NCBI RefSeq assembly: GCF_008065155.1
Contig: NZ_CP042819.1
Coordinates: 1,302,001 to 1,366,000, forward strand
Length of the DNA stretch: 64,000 nt
From: Octadecabacter sp. SW4
GTDB taxonomy: Bacteria > Pseudomonadota > Alphaproteobacteria > Rhodobacterales > Rhodobacteraceae
Reading direction: 5' to 3'
In this document: in pieces, positions 35,458 through 43,670 of the stretch
How the letters are laid out: every line of letters begins with the position of its first letter
Position numbering within the stretch: the first letter of the stretch is position 1
Made by a program: the position numbers and the translations under genes
Notes under the pieces: generated by a model
What the model saw: the letters and a program-made list of their open reading frames with translations, nothing else
Databases searched by the model: none
What the model was told of the DNA's origin: nothing

Positions 35458-36366
35458 TCAGGTGGCGAGCGCGAAAACCGCTGTGCTGGATAGGTCTGGG
35501 GTCGCGACAACCATGTTTTTTCCATGAAGATCAATGAGATGTGCAATGACATTACGCTCGGCGGCGGGTCGCAGGGCGAGGGGGGCATCGGCGTAAATCC
35601 GTGTGGTCAGTTGCGTCGGTGTGGCGGGTCCATCGCCCAGAGTGGTCAGGATTTGCGCCGTGCGGGCCTCGCGGTGCGCGATCAGCCAGTCAAGCCGCGC
35701 ATGGGGGTCCCCGATTGGGGCACCGTGGCCGCTGTGGTAGCGCCTGGCAGGAATAGCGCGCAGGCGCGCGCAGGAGGCCATGAAATCCGCCAAGTCACCA
35801 TCGGGTGGCGACACAAGCGAGCTGGCCCAGCCCATCACATGATCGCCGGTAAAGACCTGATCGCCCCAGACCAGACAGATGTGATTGCCCAGATGACCGG
35901 GGGTGTGCAGCACGTCCAGATCACCAAAGCCACCCGAGACCCGCGCGCCATCCGCGAGGTGCAAATCGGGGGCAAAGCTGTGGTCGATCCCTTCGCCGCC
36001 ACCGGTGAACCCCGCGCTGGCAAGGGCCGTCATCACGCCAGATCGCCCCGCCAAAGCATCGCCAAAGGCGCTGACAGGCGCGCCGGTGGCCTGTGCAAGG
36101 CGCGCGGCCAGTGGCGAATGATCCACATGGGCGTGAGTGACGATAATCTGCGATACCCGTGCGCCACCAATCGCCGCCAGCAGGGCCGCCATATGGGCCG
36201 GATGATCAGGGCCGGGATCAATCACCGCCAGATCGTCGCTGCCCAGCAAATAGGTATTGGTCCCACGATAGGTCATCGGCGAAGGGTTGGGCGCAAGCAC
36301 ACGGCGTAGCCCGTCGTCCAGGTTTTCGGCCAGGCCCGCCGTCGGGTTAAAATCGCTGTCATCCAT
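35458..36366 (-). CDS. MBL-fold metallo-hydrolase (LACTB2-like)
   Basis: The 302-residue protein has the metallo-beta-lactamase zinc motif THAHVDHS, later ligands in LHTPGHLGNH and TGDHVMG, and a C-terminal winged-helix-like extension typical of LACTB2-type hydrolases. The start at 36366 is placed at MDDSDFNPTAG; upstream sequence in frame runs into the opposite-strand kinase gene. Substrate unknown; RNA or thioester hydrolysis occurs in the family. It is divergent from the kinase gene with only 45 bp between starts. Confidence 0.85.
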   Translation of the reverse strand: MDDSDFNPTAGLAENLDDGLRRVLAPNPSPMTYRGTNTYLLGSDDLAVIDPGPDHPAHMAALLAAIGGARVSQIIVTHAHVDHSPLAARLAQATGAPVSAFGDALAGRSGVMTALASAGFTGGGEGIDHSFAPDLHLADGARVSGGFGDLDVLHTPGHLGNHICLVWGDQVFTGDHVMGWASSLVSPPDGDLADFMASCARLRAIPARRYHSGHGAPIGDPHARLDWLIAHREARTAQILTTLGDGPATPTQLTTRIYADAPLALRPAAERNVIAHLIDLHGKNMVVATPDLSSTAVFALAT

Positions 36367-36411
36367 CGCTTCGTGCTTTCCCCGCCCTGATGCGCCCGCT
36401 ACGTTTAGCCC

Positions 36412-37740
36412 ATGTTCTTTGCGATGCTCAAACACTACATGCCGCGCTCGCTTTATGGGCGGGCGGCGCTGATCCTGCTTTTGCCGGTGATCTCGCTGCA
36501 ATTTGTGGTGTCGGTCGTATTTATCCAGCGCCACTTCGAGGGTGTGACCGAACAGATGACCGGCTCGATGATCCCCGAACTGGCACTTCTTGTGCAAACT
36601 GTCGAAAACGCGCCTGATCTGGCGCTTGCCCAAGGCCGGGGGCGGGCATTGGCCGCGCCGCTCGAACTTGAGATGACCCTGCCGACTGGCGGGATGCCAG
36701 CGGCAGACATACGCCGGTTTTACGACTTTTCCGGCATTGTCGTGATGCGCAGGTTGCGGGAGTCCCTGCCTGAGCTGCGGACCGTATCGCTGCCCGATGA
36801 TCGCGAGATTTCGCTTTGGTTCGATACCCGCCACGGGGCGCTGCAGGTTACATTCGCCCGCGGGCGGGTCTCGGCGTCAAACCCGCATCAGTTGCTGGTC
36901 CTGATTGTGGTCCTGGGCATCTTGCTGACGACGATTTCCTTTGTTTATCTGCGCAACCAATTGCGCCCGATCAAACGGCTGGCCAAGGCATCGGCTGAAT
37001 ATGGCAAGGGGCGCGTGGTCCCCTATAACCCCTCTGGGGCCACCGAAGTCCGCGCGGCGGGGGCGGCCTTTCTGGACATGCGCAACCGGATCGAGCGCCA
37101 GACAGCCGCGCGCACGATGATGTTGTCGGGGGTCAGCCACGATCTGCGCACGCCGCTGACCCGTCTGCGCCTTGGGCTGACCCTGCTGGACGACCCGGAC
37201 GAGGCCGCACCGCTGATCCGCGATGTCGATGACATGCAGCGCCTGCTTGACGGCTTTCTTGATTTCGCACGCGGTGATGCGGGGGATGAACCTGATATGG
37301 TCGATCCTGCCGCGTTGTTGCAAAAGGTGATTGCCGATGCGCAACGCATGGGGCAGGCGGCGCAGCTGGGCGGGCTTGATGGTGTGGACCCGCCGCAATT
37401 GGTGTCCCTGCGGCCGATGGCGATCCGGCGCGCGCTGGAAAACCTGATCGGCAACGCCCTGCGCTATGGCTCCCGCTGCGAGGTGTCCCTGACCCTGAGT
37501 GATCGCGCGATCCGCTTTTCGGTCGAAGACGATGGCCCGGGCATTCCTGCGGACAAGCGCGAGGAAGCCCTGCGCCCCTTTGCCCGCCTTGATCCGGCGC
37601 GCAATCAGGATCGGGGCACCGGCGTTGGGCTGGGGCTTGCGATTGTTGCCGATATTGCCCGCAGCCACGGTGGCACCCTTCGCCTTGACGATAGCGCGCG
37701 TCTGGGGGGCTTGCGCGCCGATCTGGTGCTGGCCCGCTAA
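36412..37740 (+). CDS. EnvZ-like sensor histidine kinase
   Basis: The 442-residue kinase has a first transmembrane helix (about 18-38), a periplasmic sensor region (about 40-160), a second helix (about 163-183) and a HAMP linker (LRNQLRPIKRLAKASAEYGKG). The dimerisation domain has phospho-acceptor His243 (SGVSHDLRTPLTRLRLGL), and the HATPase has N, G1 and G2 boxes (LIGNALRYG, EDDGPGIP, GTGVGLGLAIV). No response regulator gene is adjacent, so it is an orphan in this window; by sequence an OmpR-type partner is likely. Its stop overlaps that of the opposite-strand RTX gene. Confidence 0.88.
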   Translation: MFFAMLKHYMPRSLYGRAALILLLPVISLQFVVSVVFIQRHFEGVTEQMTGSMIPELALLVQTVENAPDLALAQGRGRALAAPLELEMTLPTGGMPAADIRRFYDFSGIVVMRRLRESLPELRTVSLPDDREISLWFDTRHGALQVTFARGRVSASNPHQLLVLIVVLGILLTTISFVYLRNQLRPIKRLAKASAEYGKGRVVPYNPSGATEVRAAGAAFLDMRNRIERQTAARTMMLSGVSHDLRTPLTRLRLGLTLLDDPDEAAPLIRDVDDMQRLLDGFLDFARGDAGDEPDMVDPAALLQKVIADAQRMGQAAQLGGLDGVDPPQLVSLRPMAIRRALENLIGNALRYGSRCEVSLTLSDRAIRFSVEDDGPGIPADKREEALRPFARLDPARNQDRGTGVGLGLAIVADIARSHGGTLRLDDSARLGGLRADLVLAR

Positions 37741-39883
37741 AGGATGAAATCCGCCGCCGTCAGGGTGCTGGCATCGACGCCGGTCAGGGTCACTTCACCG
37801 TAGGGGCCCGCCATCATGTCAAAGCTGGCGATAACGCGCAACTGGGTGTCCGCCCCGTCCTGCCAGATCAGCAATCGCCCGATACTGGGGGCAGGGGCGA
37901 CGCAACTGAACCCATCCGACAGAATGCCGGCCCCCGCAAAGGGATCGTCAAAGCGCAGAAACGACGCCGTAATTGCCGACAGGTCAATAAGGTCGCCACT
38001 GGTGAAATCGGTGATCGTATCCCGGCCTTGGAAGGGCGCAAAGATGAACACATCCGCACCCGTCCCCCCGCGAGGCTGTCATTGCCCGCCCCGCCCGCGA
38101 TCGTGTCATCGCCCGCGCCCGCCGCGATCGTGTCATCGCCCGCACCCCCCGCAAGGGTCACGCCTGCGCTATCGGCGCTGGCATCCAATATGTCGGCAAA
38201 GCCGGTGCCGATGATGTCAGAAAGGTTCACAAACAGCGATGGCGTCGTCGGATCATACCCGCCACCCCAAAGTGCGCCGCTGCCATCTCCGTCAAACAGG
38301 GCCGTGAGGGCGCTGCCCGCACTGGTGAGGTCAAGCGTGGCCGCGCCGCCGGTCGCGCCATCGTTCAAGGCGGTGACGGTCAGGGCGCTCTGGCCCGTTG
38401 AGACCCCAAGGATGTAACTGAAATCAACGTCTTGGCCGGTGATATTCATGTTGACATCCAGACCCGACAACCCGGTCGTCGCACTGGCAAGTGTCAGCAC
38501 GGTGCCTTGGCTGATTGCGGTGCTGGTCAAGGTCATGTTGACATCGCCAAGGTCCAGTGTTCCGCTGCTGGTGATCGTATCGGACTGGCTGCCGTTGCTG
38601 TGCAGGATCAGGGTGGTGCCCGCATCAAGCACCAGATTGTCGGTGGTGACTACCGCATCGCCCGCGCCGTCACCGATCACCAGCGTGGCGGTATCAAGGC
38701 CGATACCGCTGCCCAGATCGGCGCCATCAAGCAGGGTCAGCACACCCGCCACCGCGAGGGTATATGCGCCATTCAAGGTGCCCGTTGCGGTCATGTCGCC
38801 CGTGATCGTCGCGGCCTCGGACAGGGTAAAGCTGCCGCCGGTCTGGGTCACGTCGCCGTCAAACAGTGCGCCGCCAAACATGATCAGTGTCGTGCCGGAA
38901 CTTGTGTAATCGCCCGTCACGCTGGCCCCCAGGGCAAGGCGCAGCAGGGCAGCGTTATCGACTGCGCCGACGATGTCGCCATAGCTGGTCAGCGTGCCGC
39001 CGGTCAGGGTCAGATCGCCGGTGATCACGGCGCCGCCATAGTTGGTGAGGTTCGCGCCCAAGCTTTGCGACAGGCTGGCGGTGATGGTGCCAAAGTTGGT
39101 GATATAGCCGTTTTCGCCATTGGCCAGTGAGACCGCATTCAATGTGGTGCCGCTGTTGACGGTCAGTTGCGCCAGCCCGCCCAGACTGTCGCCAAGGTTG
39201 GTGAATGTGCCCACTCCGCCCAGATTGCCGTCCAGTGTAAAACTGGCCGTGGCGGCGGTGCCGCCTGTGTCATTGGCGACGTTCTGCCCGCTCAGGGTTA
39301 GCCCCGCTGCGGCGATTGTGGTTGAGCCACTCGCGTCAATGCCTGCGGCTGTGCCTGACAGGGTCGCCACGCCGCTGTTGCTGAATGTGTCCAGCAGCGT
39401 GCCGGAACTGGTGAAATTGCCCGCCGAAGCGATCAGTCCGTCCCATGTGCCCGTCACGACCAGCCCCGCCGAGGAGGCCACGATCACGGGCACAACTGCC
39501 CCGATATCAGTGCCCGCGACGGTCAATGTGCCCGACCCGGTCAGCGTCACCAGTCCGGTGCCGGTAAATGGTGTGGTGATCGCCGCCGTCTGCCCGAAGT
39601 TGGCGATATGGATGGTCAGCCCGCTGCCCGTATCGATCAGCGCGCCGACTGTGCTGGACAGGACATAGCCGCTGGCGGCAAAGCTGATCTCGGCGGGCGC
39701 CACCGTGGGCGACAGATCGACGGTGCCACCGATTCCGCCAAAACTGACGCTGTCGCCATTGCTGAAGGTGGTATTGGTGACGCCGCCATCGGCCGTGAAA
39801 TACGACAAGCCAAAGGACCACGCACCCGCGCCCCCTGTGACAGCACTGTCACCGGTTACCGTATCCCATTGCAGGATCGCCAT
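37737..39883 (-). pseudogene. RTX/beta-helix surface protein gene with a frameshift in a C6 tract
   Basis: The main frame (from 39883) gives 607 residues of Thr/Ser/Gly/Asp-rich beta-helix repeats resembling autotransporter passenger repeats. These end in three RTX calcium-binding nonapeptide repeats (GGAGDDTIA, GAGDDTIAG, GAGNDSLAG). At a run of six C on the plus strand (38064-38069) the frame shifts into unrelated sequence that stops near 37868. The typical RTX C-terminus (ADVFIFAPFQGRDTITDFTSGDLIDL) continues in the next frame to a stop at 37737. One added G on the coding strand would restore a protein of about 715 residues. This is either a sequencing error, a dead gene or phase variation. 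Confidence 0.75.
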
Positions 39884-39900
39884 GATCTACCCGTTCTTGC

Positions 39901-39917
39901 GTTAAGAAACGCTTAAC
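39901..39917. promoter_or_regulatory. Inverted repeat between the RTX gene and nnrS
   Basis: GTTAAG-N5-CTTAAC is a perfect 6-bp inverted repeat, 17 bp upstream of the RTX gene start and about 125 bp upstream of nnrS. It has the size of an operator for a dimeric regulator but does not match FNR/NnrR sites. Confidence 0.4.
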
Positions 39918-40040
39918 CTTGACAGGGTTAATTTTTGGTTAACGCCGGGCCGGTCTGGATGGTCATATTTGAATTGGTATTTACAATGCGTATTAAAGCG
40001 CCTATCGCCAAGCCAGATTTTCGTATCCGGGGACAGGATC

Positions 40041-41246
40041 ATGGCCACGACCGCCGAACAAATGCGCGCCTGGCGCGGGCCTGTGATTTTCAGCTTCGGG
40101 TTTCGCCCGTTCTTTCTTGGAGCGGCTGTTTGGGCTGCGCTGGCGATGGTCCTTTGGATAGCCATGCTGGCGGGCAAAATCGCCCTGCCGACCGCGTTTG
40201 ATGCGGTGTCCTGGCACGCGCATGCCTTCTTGTTTGGCTATCTGCCCGCAGTCGTTGCCGGGTTCCTGTTGACGGCGGTGCCAAACTGGACAGGCCGCTT
40301 GCCGATTGTCGGCTGGCCCTTGGCGGCGCTGTTTTCGCTATGGGTTGCGGGGCGGGTGGCGGTGACGCTGTCAGCTTACCTGACGCCGCTCAGCGTCGCG
40401 GTGATTGATCTGGCGATGCCCGTGGCCCTTGCCGCGCTGATCGCCCGCGAGATCGTCGCGGGCAAGAACTGGCGCAACCTGATCGTGCTGGCGATGCTTG
40501 TGGCGCTGATCCTTGGCAACGGCGTGTTTCACTACGAGGCGGCGCGCGGTGTTTACGCGGCCCAGGGCTATGGGCTGCGCATTGGCCTTGGGGCAGCCAT
40601 GATGATGATCGCGGTGATTGGCGGGCGCGTCGTGCCATCGTTCACCCGCAACTATCTGGTGAAACAGCAATCCGCGACGCTGCCCGTGCCGCCGATGCAG
40701 CGGTTCGACAAACTTGCCTTGCTGGCGTTGCTGGCGGGCCTGCTGTTCTGGCTGGCGGCACCCGTGTCCGGTTTCACCGCCGCGCTTTTGGCCCTTGCAG
40801 GGGCACTTCATGCCGCGCGCTTGTCGCGTTGGGCGGGGCTGCGCACGTTGCGCGATCCGCTGGTGGTGGTTTTGCATCTGGCCTATGCCTTTGTGCCGCT
40901 GGGCGCGCTTGCGCTGGCAGCCGGGATCGCCTGGCCCGGCGCGGCGGGGCTGGGCGCGGTGCAACACCTGTGGATGGCGGGGGCGATCGGCCTGATGACC
41001 GTTGCGGTAATGACGCGCGCCAGCCTGGGGCACACCGGGCAGGCGTTATGGGCCGGGCCGGGCACCGTCACGATCTATGTCACGTTATTTCTGGCCGTGA
41101 TCTTGCGGGTGTTTGCGGGGCTGTTTCCCGCCTTTGCGGCGACGGTCTATGCCCTGTCCGGTCTGTTCTGGATCGCCGGATTTACCGGCTTCGCGCTGCT
41201 TTACGGCCCGCTGTTGCTGCGCGCTCGTCCGGCCAAATCGCGCTAG
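40041..41246 (+). CDS. nnrS: NnrS family haem-copper membrane protein
   Basis: The 401-residue protein has about 12 hydrophobic helices and the conserved NnrS blocks FGFRPFFLGAA, WHAHAFLFGYLPAVVAGFLLTAVPNWTG, IGGRVVPSFTRNYL and AVMTRASLGHTG. In denitrifiers NnrS eases nitrosative stress caused by nitric oxide. Start 40041 follows GGGACAGGATC. It lies beside narR, with which it overlaps convergently by 4 bp, placing NO defence next to respiratory nitrate reduction. A 14-bp FNR-type box was not found upstream. Confidence 0.92.
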   Translation: MATTAEQMRAWRGPVIFSFGFRPFFLGAAVWAALAMVLWIAMLAGKIALPTAFDAVSWHAHAFLFGYLPAVVAGFLLTAVPNWTGRLPIVGWPLAALFSLWVAGRVAVTLSAYLTPLSVAVIDLAMPVALAALIAREIVAGKNWRNLIVLAMLVALILGNGVFHYEAARGVYAAQGYGLRIGLGAAMMMIAVIGGRVVPSFTRNYLVKQQSATLPVPPMQRFDKLALLALLAGLLFWLAAPVSGFTAALLALAGALHAARLSRWAGLRTLRDPLVVVLHLAYAFVPLGALALAAGIAWPGAAGLGAVQHLWMAGAIGLMTVAVMTRASLGHTGQALWAGPGTVTIYVTLFLAVILRVFAGLFPAFAATVYALSGLFWIAGFTGFALLYGPLLLRARPAKSR

Positions 41247-41938
41247 GTATTGCGCCCATCGATCAGCGGGCTGGGTTTGGCAAAGCCTGACAGGTCTTCG
41301 GGGTCCATCAAGGTGATCTGGGTGCCGGTGACCTGCACCCCGTAAGCTTCAAGCGCCTTGAACGCGCGGCTGAGGTTTTCCGGCGTCATCCCCAGTGACG
41401 AGGCCAGGCGCCGCTTTTCCATCCGCAGCGTAAAGGCATCCGCCCCTTCGCGACCGCGTTCACGCAGCAGGTAATTGGCCAGCCGCTCTAGCGAGCTGCG
41501 CAATTTCAGGTCTTTGGTGTTCTTGACCACCGCGCGGTAACACTGCGCCAGTTCCGTGACGATCGCACGGGCAAAATCGTGATCGATATCAAAGATCGCG
41601 CGCACGTCCTCGGAGGGCAGCAGCACGATGCGGCTTTTCTCAAGGGTGCGGGCCGACATCAGATAGGGGGCATCCTTGACGCTGGCGGCCAGAATAAAGG
41701 TCGACACGGGTCGCACCGTCGCCATGCTGGTTTCGCGCCCATTCCAGGTTGAAAACAAATCAACCGATCCGGTCAGCACCACATGCAAAAAGTCGGGCGT
41801 GTCGCCTTCGTGGATCAGATCGATGCGCGGCGGGAAATTCTGAACATAGGCGGCCCGCATCAACGAATCGAAATTCGCCCGCTGCATGTTGCGAAACAGG
41901 TCGAGACTGCGGAGGTCGTCGCGATACGACTCAGACAT
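41243..41938 (-). CDS. narR: Crp/Fnr family regulator of nitrate respiration (NarR-like)
   Basis: The 231-residue protein has a cyclic-nucleotide-binding-like sensor domain (about 15-130) and a C-terminal helix-turn-helix (RRLASSLGMTPENLSRAFKAL). The recognition helix has E-xx-SR, the same contacts FNR uses for TTGAT half-sites. It lacks the N-terminal cysteines of oxygen-sensing FNR, so it cannot hold a [4Fe-4S] cluster there. This fits NarR of Paracoccus, a nitrate/nitrite-responsive activator of narKGHJI, and the divergent narK1 supports that. A near-perfect box (41988-42001) lies before its own start, suggesting autoregulation or FNR control. Confidence 0.82.
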   Translation of the reverse strand: MSESYRDDLRSLDLFRNMQRANFDSLMRAAYVQNFPPRIDLIHEGDTPDFLHVVLTGSVDLFSTWNGRETSMATVRPVSTFILAASVKDAPYLMSARTLEKSRIVLLPSEDVRAIFDIDHDFARAIVTELAQCYRAVVKNTKDLKLRSSLERLANYLLRERGREGADAFTLRMEKRRLASSLGMTPENLSRAFKALEAYGVQVTGTQITLMDPEDLSGFAKPSPLIDGRNT

Positions 41939-41987
41939 GGATCAGAAGCTTTCGGGTTACGAGCATCACGGGAAAAGACGTGAGCAG

Positions 41988-42001
41988 TTGATAAATGTCA
42001 A
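41988..42001. promoter_or_regulatory. FNR/NarR-type box upstream of narR
   Basis: TTGATAAATGTCAA matches TTGAT-N4-ATCAA except for one base in the right half. It is centred 56 bp from the narR start codon, so it probably governs narR. Confidence 0.75.
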
Positions 42002-42102
42002 GTGGTTAATTGATGTATCTCAGTGCCCCTCTTGATGATCCAAAGTCGGCAAGCTGACATTGTTCACGGCGCGATTTATTTCGCATGGTTTGGCAGCGTT
42101 TT

Positions 42103-42116
42103 TTGATCCAGATCAA
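42103..42116. promoter_or_regulatory. Perfect FNR-type box upstream of narK1
   Basis: TTGATCCAGATCAA is an exact match to the FNR consensus. It is centred about 87 bp before the narK1 start codon, at a place suited to activation of the nar operon by FNR and/or NarR. Confidence 0.9.
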
Positions 42117-42196
42117 CCATTCTGCACCCGCAAAGGCGCACATCCCGCCCAACCCATAACGGCAGAGGAAAATCTGCCAAGGACGGAGGGACCGGA

Positions 42197-43606
42197 ATGG
42201 AACTGCAAAACAAGGCCACGGCGCTGTGGTCGAATTTCCTGAATGTGAAGATGGTGCAAATCCGGACATTCCACATGACGTGGTTTGCTTTTTTCGCATG
42301 TTTCTTTGCCTGGTTCGGGATTGCCCCGCTGATGAGCGTCGTGCGCGACGAACTGGGTCTGACACCCAACCAGATCGGCTGGGCCATTATCGGCTCGGTT
42401 TCGATGACAATTTTCGCCCGGCTGTTTATCGGCTGGCTCTGTGACCGGATCGGGCCACGGAAATCCTATACCTGGTTGCTGCTTGTCGGCTCGCTGCCCG
42501 TCATGGGGATCGGCCTTGCGCAATCGTTTGAAACCTTCCTGTTGTTCCGCGTGCTGATCGGCGGGATCGGGGCATCCTTTGTGATCACCCAATACCACAC
42601 ATCGGTGATGTTCGCGCCCAACGTGGTCGGGCAGGCCAACGCCACATCCGCAGGCTGGGGCAATCTGGGCGGCGGTGTCACACAGTTCGTTATGCCATTG
42701 CTGTTTTCGGTCATGGTCATCGGTTTCGGCTTTTCCGAAGCGGTGGGCTGGCGCCTGTCGATGGTTGTCGTCGGTGTGATCATCTTCCTGATCGGGATTG
42801 GCTATTACTTCCTGACCCAGGACGCGCCTGACGGCAACTATGACGATTTGCGCGCCCAAGGCAAAATGGAAGAAAAGAAAAAGGTGACCGGCAATTACAT
42901 GCATGCGCTCAAGGACCGCCGGGTCTGGGTCTTGTTTGTCATTTACGGTGCCTCATTTGGCATCGAGCTGACGGTGAACAACGTCGCGGCGCTGTATTTC
43001 ATGGACTATTTCGATCTGAGTTTGGTTGCCGCCGGTTTCGTTGCTGCATCCTTTGGCCTGATGAACCTTTTTGCCCGCACCCTGGGCGGTATCTTTGGCG
43101 ATAACTTCGGCGCGCTTTGGGGTCTGCGGGGGCGCAGCTTCTGGCTGTTCATCTGCCTGTTCTTCGAAGGATTGGCCCTGCTGGTCTTTAGCCAGATGCA
43201 GGTTCTGTTCCTGGCGTTGCCCGCGTTGATCGTTTTCTCGCTGTTCACGCAGATGGCCGAAGGCGCCACCTATTCGGTTGTGCCCTTCATCAACAAAAAG
43301 GCGCTGGGCGCTGTTGCCGGCGTGGTTGGTGCGGGCGGTAACACCGGCGCGGTTCTGGCAGGCTTCCTGTTCAAGAACGTCATCGACTGGTCCGAGGCCT
43401 TCTTCATCCTTGGCCTGGTTGTGACCGCGGCGTCGTTCCTTGCCTTCTTCGTGCGGTTCTCGACCCGCCAGGAAGATGAAGAGCGCGCGAACTTTGCGGC
43501 GGCCAATATCGATACACTTCGCCTGCGCGCTGCCAAGGCCAATGCAGCCCTCGAAGAGGGTCTGCAGGCGATCTCTGACAAGAATGGCAGGGCAAACCCC
43601 GCCTGA
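42197..43606 (+). CDS. narK1: Nitrate/nitrite MFS transporter, NarK1 type
   Basis: The 469-residue protein has 12 predicted helices and the nitrate-porter regions FAWFGIAPLMSVVRDELG and, late in the protein, GVVGAGGNTGAVLAGF. NarK1-type proteins are usually proton-linked nitrate importers that start respiration. In Paracoccus the two NarK types are fused in one chain; here they are separate genes 64 bp apart. GGAGG lies before the start. A hairpin (43624-43645) follows the stop. Confidence 0.92.
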   Translation: MELQNKATALWSNFLNVKMVQIRTFHMTWFAFFACFFAWFGIAPLMSVVRDELGLTPNQIGWAIIGSVSMTIFARLFIGWLCDRIGPRKSYTWLLLVGSLPVMGIGLAQSFETFLLFRVLIGGIGASFVITQYHTSVMFAPNVVGQANATSAGWGNLGGGVTQFVMPLLFSVMVIGFGFSEAVGWRLSMVVVGVIIFLIGIGYYFLTQDAPDGNYDDLRAQGKMEEKKKVTGNYMHALKDRRVWVLFVIYGASFGIELTVNNVAALYFMDYFDLSLVAAGFVAASFGLMNLFARTLGGIFGDNFGALWGLRGRSFWLFICLFFEGLALLVFSQMQVLFLALPALIVFSLFTQMAEGATYSVVPFINKKALGAVAGVVGAGGNTGAVLAGFLFKNVIDWSEAFFILGLVVTAASFLAFFVRFSTRQEDEERANFAAANIDTLRLRAAKANAALEEGLQAISDKNGRANPA

Positions 43607-43670
43607 CGACATCACCAAACAAAGGCGGGCCATCTGGGGCTCGCCGTAACCTCGCCCGAGGAGAATACAA

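Noticed and set aside
38432-39668. Plus-strand frames across the RTX gene
   Set aside because: Low-complexity repeats give open frames on both strands; only the minus-strand frame shows a coherent beta-helix and RTX motifs.
39914-39935. TTGAC-N4-TTAAT upstream of nnrS as an FNR/NnrR box
   Set aside because: The right half does not match ATCAA or GTCAA and there is no dyad symmetry, so it is not reported as a site.
40160-41033. Long minus-strand frames across nnrS
   Set aside because: They are antisense to a well-supported membrane protein and have Arg/His/Gln-rich composition typical of shadow frames in GC-rich DNA.
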